Source of the DNA: Chloroflexota bacterium
Lineage (GTDB): Bacteria; Chloroflexota; Anaerolineae; UBA4142
Assembly (NCBI GenBank): GCA_016200825.1
Contig: JACQEA010000063.1
Location: 1 to 6,917, forward strand
Direction: 5' to 3'
DNA: 6,917 nt
The position numbers were made by a program, and so were the translations under genes. The notes below the pieces were generated by a model that saw only the letters and a list, made by a program, of their open reading frames with translations, did not search any database and was not told the origin of the DNA. Below are positions 1-5,664 of the stretch, piece by piece (positions within the stretch are counted from its first letter, which is position 1; every line of letters begins with the position of its first letter).

Positions 1-258
1 GATTGGTTTGCGGCCGCGCCGAGCGTGGCGGATAAATTTTCGCGCCAGTATTATTACGCGTGGTACGTGATGCGCGCGGGACTGATCAGCACGCGATATT
101 TTTTGACACGCGAGGCGATGGTTCCTTCGATCATTCACTATGTGGGCGTTTGGCAATGGGATGCCTTTTTTCATGCGCTTGCTTATCGCATCCCAGTAAC
201 ACGCGGGCTGGTTCGGCGTTCTTGTATTCAGGGAGGACGCAATGCACTCAATCGTTGA
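1..258 (+). pseudogene. Truncated GH63/trehalase-like glycosidase, C-terminal barrel missing
   Basis: The reading frame is open from the first base, so the gene begins upstream of the window; 85 codons are visible before a TGA at 256-258. Residues about 16-63 (an aromatic stretch QYYYAWYVMRAG, then YFLTREAM, then GVWQWDAFFHALAYR) match, from memory, the start of the catalytic (alpha/alpha)6 barrel of GH63/GH37-like debranching or trehalase-type enzymes; WQWD at 51-54 is the substrate-pocket W-x-W-D motif, also present in the next gene (QWNWD). Family members continue for several hundred residues and carry the catalytic acid and base further on, but here similarity stops at about base 189 and the last 22 residues look non-homologous and Arg-rich. 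None of the three frames between 189 and 242 restores the expected continuation, so a deletion or rearrangement is more likely than a single indel. It overlaps the next gene by 17 bases. Function and substrate are uncertain; the protein is probably inactive. Confidence 0.6.
231..236 (+). promoter_or_regulatory. Ribosome binding site of the GH63 hydrolase gene
   Basis: GGGAGG lies 5 bases upstream of the ATG at 242. It supports 242 as the true start of the hydrolase rather than a continuation of the truncated upstream glycosidase. It lies inside the end of the upstream reading frame. Confidence 0.6.
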
Positions 259-1518
259 ACGCGCGAAACGCGTTCTCGCCGAAAACGACTTGGGCGCGTG
301 GACGAAACCATCACCCAAGTTGTACCCGCATCAGTGGAACTGGGATTCGGCATTTATCGCGATTGGACTGGCACATTCGAATCTTGGACGCGCAAAGACC
401 GAAATCCGTTCGCTCTTGCGCGGGCAGTGGCGGAATGGAATGATCCCGCACATCATCTATAATCCAGAGGCGACGGGTTATTATCCCGATCCACATGTCT
501 GGCAGATTTCCCTTTCGCCCGACGCACCTCTCGCTTCCTTAACTTCGGGCATTACTCAGCCACCGATGATCACGCTTGCGGCGTTTGAAATCGCGCGGCG
601 TGATCGCGATCTCGATTTTGCGCGCGAGATTTATCCCGCGCTTGTACACTGTCATCGCTGGTTTTATCGCGAACGTGATTTGCAAAACCTAGGCTTGACG
701 GCGATCATTCATCCCTGGGAATCTGGGATGGACAACTCACCGCGTTGGCTAGAAATTCTCGAGCAGATCAAATTGACCGCGCCGCTCCAGTACCAACGCG
801 AAGATGATATTCTCGTGCCGGCGTACGAACGCCCGACCAATCTCGATTACGAACATTTTATTTTTCTGATGAATTTGGCGCGCGACTTGAAATATGACGA
901 AAATCTCCTTTCGTGGTGTGCGATGTGTTACTCAACTCAATTCTCTATCGTGCGAATGACGCGCTGCGTCAACTTGCCGCGATGCTTGGTGAACCCACTG
1001 AGGAAATTGAACAATGGATGCAAGCGGGACATAAGGCATTCAAAGAAAAGTTGTGGAATGAAAATGACGCGCTGTATTACGATTACGATGTACGCAATGC
1101 GCGCGTGATCCGTGAGAATACGATTGCCGCGTTCATGCCTTTGTACGCCGGGGTCGCCGAGGACGAACCAGCGCGCCGACTGGTCCAGAATCACTTACTC
1201 GACTCAGCTCAATACGCGCCCGATTTGGACAATACAAAATTTCGTATCCCGACCGCCAGCAAATCCAACCGCTATTTCGATCCGCGCGGCTACTGGCGCG
1301 GTCCGATCTGGGTCAATCTGAATTGGTTTTTGATCCAGGGTTTGACGCGTTATGGTTATCACGACCTCGCGCGGCAAATTCGGGAGGACACCTTGGCGCT
1401 CGTCGAAAGCGCCGGGTTTCATGAATATTTCGACCCGCGCACAGGGGTGGGGTATGGCACTGATAAATTTTCTTGGAGCGCGGCCTTTGTGATTGATTTG
1501 GTGGAAGATGGCGACTAG
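242..1518 (+). pseudogene. GH63 glucosylglycerate/mannosylglycerate hydrolase-like, split by one frameshift
   Basis: Two overlapping reading frames make one protein: residues 1-224 are read from ATG 242 to about 911, and the rest from about 913 to the TAG at 1516-1518. Adding one T to the TTT at 909-911 joins them into about 425 residues, the size expected for glucosylglycerate hydrolase (EC 3.2.1.208) or mannosylglycerate hydrolase (EC 3.2.1.170). Visible motifs: QWNWDSAF (31-38, substrate pocket), GQWRNGMIPH (61-70), SGITQPP (102-108), and HPWESGMDNSPRW (157-169) with Asp164 as likely catalytic acid. In the second part, YWRGPIWVNLNWF and FHEYFDPRTG are seen, with Glu395 (corrected numbering, codon 1423-1425) as likely catalytic base. 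These would correspond to Asp182 and Glu419 of the Mycolicibacterium hassiacum enzyme, as I recall it. Cytosolic; no signal peptide. It would release glucose (or mannose) and glycerate from the osmolyte. Without the repair the first frame runs on to 1108 and lacks the base. Which sugar is removed cannot be read from the sequence; some homologues are annotated only as trehalase-like or MGH1-like glycosidases. Confidence 0.75.
905..913 (+). other. Frameshift site in the hydrolase gene
   Basis: Family-like sequence leaves the frame of ATG 242 after codons AAT CTC CTT and resumes in the frame containing 913. Restoring one T in the T run at 909-911 gives Asn-Leu-Leu-Phe-Val-Val-Cys-Asp-Val-Leu, a natural continuation. 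Beyond this point the original frame becomes Cys/Arg-rich, as out-of-frame reads usually do. A homopolymer indel from sequencing is the simplest explanation; a real mutation is possible. Confidence 0.75.
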
Positions 1519-2731
1519 GAAACCGCGCATCGCGATCTTGCACTATGCTTCGCCGCCGATTATTGGCGGCGTCGAAGCGACAATGGCAAAACACGCTCTG
1601 CTGTTTGCAGAACGCGGTTATGCTGTAAAAATAATCGCTGGGCGAGGCGGCACATTCGATGCGCGAATCCCGGTTGAAATTATTGCGGATGCGGATTCGC
1701 AAGCGCCGCGTGTTAGCGTAGTGAACGTCGAACTGGCGCAGGGTATCGTCAGCGAGAAATTTCATGCGCTGGTGCGCGAATTGACCCAAGCATTGGAGTC
1801 GGCGCTCGAAGATTGCGATGTGCTGATCGCGCATAATATTCTCTCACTACACAAAAATCTCGCGCTGACCGCCGCATTGAAAAATATCAGTGCGTCTCCA
1901 CGGATCAGGTTGATCGCGTGGTGCCACGATTTTGCATGGAACGATCCTCAATATGCCGATCAGTTGTATCCTGGGTTTCCCTGGGATTTGCTTAAGCAAG
2001 CATGGAGTGCGACGAGCTACGTCGTCGTATCGGACGCGCGAAAAATGGAACTCGCAGAATTGTGGGGAAAAGTTGACGCGGAAATTTCGGTCGTGCCCTC
2101 CGGGATTGATCCGCGCGAATTTTTTGGTGTGACCGAGGACGCGGCGCGATGGGTGCGCGATTTTAAATTTTTCGATGCTGCGCCATTACTAATCCTGCCC
2201 GCGCGCTTGACGCGGCGAAAAAATATCGAACGCGCAATTGAAATTGTTGCCGCGCTTCGTGATCAGGGTTCGAATCCTTTGCTGCTGGTCACGGGTCCGC
2301 CCGGCGCTCACAATCCAACCAATATCGCGTACCTAAAAAAATTGCGCGAATTGAGAAAAGAGTTCAAGCTTGAAGACGCGGTCATTTTTCTTCATGAACT
2401 TGGATCCGTGAGCGATGAAACGATGCGTGATTTGTATTGGCTGGCGGATGCTTTGCTTTTTCCCAGCGAGCGGGAGGGCTTTGGAATTCCAATCCTTGAA
2501 GCCGCGCTCGCGCGGCTCCCGATTTTCTGTATGGACCGGCCGGTCTTTCGTGAATCAGCCCACCAGAATGCACATTATTTTTCAGATGAGCAAACTCCGA
2601 ATGAGATCGCGGTTTTGATCGGCGATGTGCTTGCCAAGGATTCAGCGTATCAATTGAAAAAACGCGTCGTTAAAAGATATGACTGGGAAAATATTTTCAC
2701 TGAGAGCATCGAGTCCTTGGTGTGGGGCTAA
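1508..2731 (+). CDS. GT4 family glycosyltransferase (GT-B fold)
   Basis: A 407-residue retaining glycosyltransferase. The N-terminal Rossmann half opens with RIAILHYASPPIIGGVEA, where the GGVE loop is typical of GT4; the C-terminal half has SVVPSGIDPREF, then PARLTRRKNIERAIE with Arg233 and Lys238 (nucleotide-diphosphate contacts in the family), then PSEREGFGIPILEAA with the family E-x7-E pair Glu323/Glu331. No signal peptide or membrane span; cytosolic. The ATG at 1508 is chosen over the in-frame TTG at 1493 because it starts just before the conserved first strand and overlaps the hydrolase stop by 11 bases, an arrangement typical of translational coupling; no strong ribosome binding site is visible for either. 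Donor and acceptor cannot be read directly. Its position after a glucosylglycerate hydrolase-like gene and opposite a GpgS suggests, as inference, that it acts on glucosylglycerate or its phosphate, like the mannosyltransferases that make mannosylglucosylglycerate in Petrotoga. A generic cell-surface glycan role remains possible. Confidence 0.88.
   Translation: MATRKPRIAILHYASPPIIGGVEATMAKHALLFAERGYAVKIIAGRGGTFDARIPVEIIADADSQAPRVSVVNVELAQGIVSEKFHALVRELTQALESALEDCDVLIAHNILSLHKNLALTAALKNISASPRIRLIAWCHDFAWNDPQYADQLYPGFPWDLLKQAWSATSYVVVSDARKMELAELWGKVDAEISVVPSGIDPREFFGVTEDAARWVRDFKFFDAAPLLILPARLTRRKNIERAIEIVAALRDQGSNPLLLVTGPPGAHNPTNIAYLKKLRELRKEFKLEDAVIFLHELGSVSDETMRDLYWLADALLFPSEREGFGIPILEAALARLPIFCMDRPVFRESAHQNAHYFSDEQTPNEIAVLIGDVLAKDSAYQLKKRVVKRYDWENIFTESIESLVWG
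2728..2731. other. Convergent stop-codon overlap
   Basis: The plus-strand bases CTAA hold the TAA of the GT4 gene (2729-2731) and, on the minus strand, the TAG of the USP-GpgS gene (2730-2728). The two genes thus end tail to tail with a 4-base overlap and no intergenic space, so any terminator for either must lie inside the other gene. None was recognised. Confidence 0.95.
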
Positions 2732-4476
2732 TATTCACAACGCGCGCGGATATCGGCGACTTCGAGTTGGAAACTGCTCCTGACTTGGCGGATCAACTTC
2801 ATGCTTTTATTGAGATCGCTCACCAAATTCGTGTCACGGGAATTTCCGACACGCTGCATCACGACTTGAATGATCTCGAATGCCATTTTGCTCAATGCCA
2901 AAAGCGATTGATTTCGATGGATCCGTTCTGCCAAATCCACTTGACCGATCGAGTTCAATCCATATTTTGAAAAAATATCTATGAGGAGACCCATTTCGAC
3001 TCCATAGCCCGAAAAGAAAGAGACGCGTTCCAAAGCTTGGCGTCGTCCGGCATATTCTCCGGCAAGCGGTTGTGCCAATCCGGAAAGTTCCGGGTAGAAG
3101 AGATTGATCATGGGACGCGCCACCAATTCCGTCACGCGACCACCGCCTTGCACTTCAATCTTTCCTCCGAAGCGGAGTGGACGCTTGTAAAATCCTTTGA
3201 CGTACATCAAATCCGGTTCAAGAATCAGCGGACCTAGAATCCCATAGACAAAGCGCGGATGAATGTTCGCGATGTCGGTATCAATCCACGCGATCAAATC
3301 GCCGCTTAATACACTCAGACTCTTCCAGAGGGCTTCGCCCTTTCCGGCCCGCGCACCATATTGCGGAAGTATCTCGCGATGCTGAACGACACGAACACCC
3401 AGACCCGATGCGATCTCGACCGTATGATCTTTCGAGCTGGAATCTATCACGACAATTTCATCGAGCAAGGGAACGCGTTTCATCAGCGCCGACTGCATCG
3501 TCCGAATAGTTTTGCCGATAGTCTCTTCCTCGTTCAAGGTGGGAAGACCCAGACTGATGGTCAACCCTTGTTCTTTTTTTAGTTGAACCAATTGTTTCAA
3601 ATTTTGAAACTCGTGCGCATGGAAGGTATTCTCCGCAAACCATTTGTCCACAATAACCGAAATCGTATGGTCAATGGGTTCGGGTTGGGGATCCCGCACT
3701 AGAAATGCGGGCAGACGCCGCGGGGCGCGGACTACCAGCGCGGGAATCTTGATCTTGTGTAACACACTCGCCGCGGTGGGTCCTATGGCGGGGTCGTTGG
3801 AACGCGGCGCACTATTTGCGCCCATAACGACGAGGTTGTGATTTCGCGCGGCTCGCAGGATGGCTTTTACTGGGTCGCCGCGCGCTTTGATCCAACGTGT
3901 GACTTGGGGCAGCTCGCGCAGGTGATGAAGCAAGTCTTGATAATATTTTTCGCCTGTTCCGTTATCTGGAGGAGCGATAGCATGAAGCGCAGTGATTTGT
4001 CCGTTCTGAGATTGAGCGAGTGAGAGCGCCTTTCGAAGCGCAAGCGCCGCATAAGGTCCGCCGCGAATCGGCAAAAGAATCCGCGGGTTTTTCTTGGTGA
4101 ACGGTGGCTTGACGATGATCGTCTCGCATGTCAACACGTTCAGCCATTCGAACGGGGGCGCGTTGACATAGCTGAGGATAACGGCGGAGCATTTTTCATT
4201 GACAATCGTTTTTTTCAAATCGCGCCAGATGTTATGCGCGACGCGCACCACCACTCTCGCTCCGATCCGGCGCGCACTCGTTTCCAATGATTCGCGCAAA
4301 TGGCGCGCTTTGATCGCGCCAGTGGAGAGTGATTTGTGAGTGGGCACTTGAACGAGACCCAGGATGACGAGATTATTCTTTGACGATTCAGTCGTCGCTT
4401 GGGCAAATGGCAGAAGAGATTCAAGCTCGGAACTGCATTTCACCGCGATTAACACGTTGCGATCCCCATTTGACAT
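2728..4476 (-). CDS. gpgS: Tandem USP domains fused to glucosyl-3-phosphoglycerate synthase (GT81)
   Basis: A 582-residue fusion. Residues 1-125 form a degenerate universal-stress-protein domain (starts RNVLIAVK, no ATP-loop glycines). Residues about 131-252 form a second USP domain (RILLPIRGG at the start, VVMGA near 216-220, PALVVRAP at the end); its nucleotide loop is partial (Gly219 and Gly232 kept; Ser222 replaces the middle Gly, and Pro follows the last Gly). After a proline-rich linker, about 272-545 is a GT-A retaining GT81 enzyme very like mycobacterial GpgS: LPTLNEEETIG (311-321), VVIDSSSKD (342-350), GKGEALW (378-384, UDP-glucose side), the metal-binding DTD (399-401), GGGRVTELVARP (444-455, phosphoglycerate side), AGEYAGRR (472-479), and His520 in RIHRN as likely metal ligand. 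Expected reaction: NDP-glucose plus 3-phosphoglycerate to glucosyl-3-phosphoglycerate (EC 2.4.1.266), the first step to glucosylglycerate. Mycobacterial GpgS is about 324 residues, so the extra length is the USP part and a C-terminal tail. ATG 4476 is preferred to the GTG at 4485. It probably follows the small membrane protein in one operon. Confidence 0.92.
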   Translation of the reverse strand: MSNGDRNVLIAVKCSSELESLLPFAQATTESSKNNLVILGLVQVPTHKSLSTGAIKARHLRESLETSARRIGARVVVRVAHNIWRDLKKTIVNEKCSAVILSYVNAPPFEWLNVLTCETIIVKPPFTKKNPRILLPIRGGPYAALALRKALSLAQSQNGQITALHAIAPPDNGTGEKYYQDLLHHLRELPQVTRWIKARGDPVKAILRAARNHNLVVMGANSAPRSNDPAIGPTAASVLHKIKIPALVVRAPRRLPAFLVRDPQPEPIDHTISVIVDKWFAENTFHAHEFQNLKQLVQLKKEQGLTISLGLPTLNEEETIGKTIRTMQSALMKRVPLLDEIVVIDSSSKDHTVEIASGLGVRVVQHREILPQYGARAGKGEALWKSLSVLSGDLIAWIDTDIANIHPRFVYGILGPLILEPDLMYVKGFYKRPLRFGGKIEVQGGGRVTELVARPMINLFYPELSGLAQPLAGEYAGRRQALERVSFFSGYGVEMGLLIDIFSKYGLNSIGQVDLAERIHRNQSLLALSKMAFEIIQVVMQRVGNSRDTNLVSDLNKSMKLIRQVRSSFQLEVADIRARCEY

Positions 4477-4551
4477 TGGTTCCACTCCTGGAGCGAGGAA
4501 TTGTTTTTTGGAAGGAAAGACTCTGAGCGACTTGCGATCAACCGTTTCGCA
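4477..4551. other. Short spacer between the membrane-protein tail and gpgS
   Basis: About 75 bases holding the gpgS ribosome binding site. A T-rich stretch (4502-4508 on the plus strand) is present, but I see no clear stem before it and no convincing -35/-10 pair, so neither a terminator nor a promoter is called. Readthrough from upstream into gpgS is plausible. Confidence 0.4.
4485..4489 (-). promoter_or_regulatory. Ribosome binding site deciding the gpgS start
   Basis: AGGAG (minus strand) is 8 bases before ATG 4476. It overlaps the alternative GTG start at 4485, which therefore could not use it. The shorter protein beginning MSNGDRNVLI is favoured. Confidence 0.65.
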
Positions 4552-4674
4552 TCATCTTTGAAATGAATGTAAAGCGCGGACCCAGCGACTTAACCGATTC
4601 TCCTGCCACGTGAAATCGAGCGTGATGTTCTCGCAGGCAAAGCAATTCTCCGAGCCGAAGTATTCGAAGGTTTC
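4552..4674 (-). other. Candidate true C-terminal tail of the small membrane protein, in another frame
   Basis: Read from 4674 on the minus strand this frame gives 40 residues starting ETFEYFGSENCFACENITLD and ending WVRALHSFQR before a TGA at 4554-4552. It has balanced, aromatic-rich composition and a C-x-x-C motif, unlike the Arg/Ser-rich tail in the called frame. One missing base near 4674-4676 would join it after Trp-Asp-Asn. It has no start codon near its beginning or ribosome binding site of its own, so it is better explained as the end of the upstream gene than as a separate gene. The product would end 75 bases before gpgS. Confidence 0.5.
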
Positions 4675-5153
4675 TGATTATCCCAGGTTTGCCGTTGGCT
4701 CATTTCTCGAACGAGAATTCCTAGAAGGAACAGCATCGCAGCTATTGTCGCGAGCAACAGAGCAGAGAGAGTGGCGATTGGAAGAACTTCTTCCCCAACC
4801 AAGATGCCAATCAAGAGCCCGATCGTTACCGTTAGGAGGAACAAAAGGAGTAAATCGGCAATGACGGCAGCGGTGCGACTCTTGATTGCTTTCGTCGCCA
4901 GCCAACTACCAAAAATTGAGACGATCATAGTGGCGGTGATATAGTTCAAACGGCTTTCTATCTCCGGCGTCCCCAAAATCACTTTCAACGCTTGACGATA
5001 GAGTTCGGGGGACGGCTCGTTGGCGCGATCTTGTTCGGTGAAGGTGTGGCTCGGCACGGTCGCAAGAATGTTGCGTTTTTCCGGCGCGATGCCTTTGTCA
5101 ACAATTTGAATTCCATCGCGCTCCGGCTGATTCGATAGGGTATTATTATTCAT
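4590..5153 (-). CDS. Small three-helix membrane protein of unknown function, C-terminus probably frameshifted
   Basis: As written, 187 residues. I do not recognise the family. Residues 1-70 are soluble and polar (PSPELYRQALKVILGTPEIE at 48-65 or so is probably helical), followed by three hydrophobic segments at about 71-88, 94-118 and 124-148; no classical signal peptide. Start ATG 5153 is 3 bases past the stop of the YggT-like gene and has GGAGAA at 5161-5166, 7 bases upstream, so the two are probably co-translated. After about residue 160 the sequence becomes Arg/Ser-rich and unlike a natural C-terminus, while another frame from 4674 to 4552 gives a more protein-like 40-residue tail (entered separately). 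The corrected product would be about 200 residues. The context (YggT upstream, GpgS downstream) hints at an envelope or osmotic-stress role, but that is inference only. Confidence 0.75.
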   Translation of the reverse strand: MNNNTLSNQPERDGIQIVDKGIAPEKRNILATVPSHTFTEQDRANEPSPELYRQALKVILGTPEIESRLNYITATMIVSIFGSWLATKAIKSRTAAVIADLLLLFLLTVTIGLLIGILVGEEVLPIATLSALLLATIAAMLFLLGILVREMSQRQTWDNQKPSNTSARRIALPARTSRSISRGRRIG

Positions 5154-5156
5154 CTG

Positions 5157-5630
5157 TTATTTCTCCGTTGCCTTACGACTATCGTCGAGCGGCGATCGCT
5201 CACGTTCATAGGTCGTGACCGTCCGGTTGCTCGGCTGATAAAAGACAAGCCAGACCAGACGGATGATTGCCCAAGCGAGCAACGCATACACGATCATCGC
5301 AACGATTGACGTGATCTCTAGCACGATGCCACCCGCGTTTGGGTTGATCGTCAGACCTGAGAACGGAGCCAGGAATAAGTTGGTAAAATTGTAAATGGAA
5401 CTCGCAAACGCGTTCCTGGGATTCGCTTCCATCAATTTGAGTAATACCCGCAACCCGATCAGCCCCTCGAGGAGGCTGAACAGAAAAGTAACAAGGGCAG
5501 AAACACGCTCCAACGTCTGCAGTCTTTGCGCGTTCAGATCTTCGGTCACAATCTCGCGGCGTTCAACGCCAGATTGTTGCTTCACTCGAACGTCTTGTCG
5601 CTGATCGAAGGGGTGAGTGTTTACGGACAT
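5157..5630 (-). CDS. YggT-family integral membrane protein
   Basis: 157 residues with two hydrophobic segments, about 42-66 and 102-131. Between them is the pattern ANPRNAFASSIYNFTNLFLAPFSGL with NPNAGG, which matches the YggT family theme (membrane span, Asn/Pro-containing loop, a LxxPF-type turn, second span). The N-terminal 40 residues are charged, polar and without a signal peptide; the C-terminal 26 are charged. YggT proteins are small inner-membrane proteins of poorly defined role; some have been linked to tolerance of osmotic or ionic shock, which would fit the neighbouring osmolyte synthase, though this is inference. ATG 5630 has a strong GGAGG (5636-5640) 5 bases upstream. It lies 31 bases after the HEAT/propeller gene and 3 bases before the next membrane-protein gene, so these three probably form one transcript. 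I am sure of the membrane topology class and fairly sure of the family. Confidence 0.8.
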   Translation of the reverse strand: MSVNTHPFDQRQDVRVKQQSGVERREIVTEDLNAQRLQTLERVSALVTFLFSLLEGLIGLRVLLKLMEANPRNAFASSIYNFTNLFLAPFSGLTINPNAGGIVLEITSIVAMIVYALLAWAIIRLVWLVFYQPSNRTVTTYERERSPLDDSRKATEK

Positions 5631-5642
5631 GTTTGCCTCCTT

Positions 5643-5664
5643 GGTTTCGTTTAGGTTTCGTTTA
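5643..5664. repeat. Tandem 11-bp duplication at the HEAT/propeller gene stop
   Basis: GGTTTCGTTTA occurs twice back to back (5643-5653 and 5654-5664, plus strand). The distal copy contains the TAA stop of the HEAT/propeller gene; the other falls between that stop and the YggT ribosome binding site. It looks like a simple slippage duplication that lengthens the spacer. Confidence 0.85.

Noticed and set aside
1493..1507. TTG at 1493 as start of the GT4 gene
   Set aside because: The five extra residues are non-conserved and Trp-rich, with no ribosome binding site; ATG 1508 precedes the conserved first strand.
913..1518. Separate gene starting at GTG 913
   Set aside because: It lacks a ribosome binding site and begins in the middle of a glycosidase barrel; it is the second half of the frameshifted hydrolase.
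1313..1834. Minus-strand frame (173 codons) across the hydrolase/GT4 junction
   Set aside because: Its composition is typical of a shadow frame, and it lies opposite conserved catalytic sequence of two plus-strand genes.
2501..2516. Perfect inverted repeat GCCGCG-CTCG-CGCGGC inside the GT4 gene
   Set aside because: It encodes an Ala/Leu-rich part of the conserved helix after the E-x7-E motif and lacks a following T run; it is explained by codon use, not termination.
4477..4485. GTG at 4485 as start of the USP-GpgS gene
   Set aside because: The only good ribosome binding site overlaps this codon and is correctly spaced for ATG 4476.
4502..4530. T-rich run with nearby weak symmetry as a terminator before gpgS
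   Set aside because: No stable stem could be drawn next to the run, so a terminator call is not supported.
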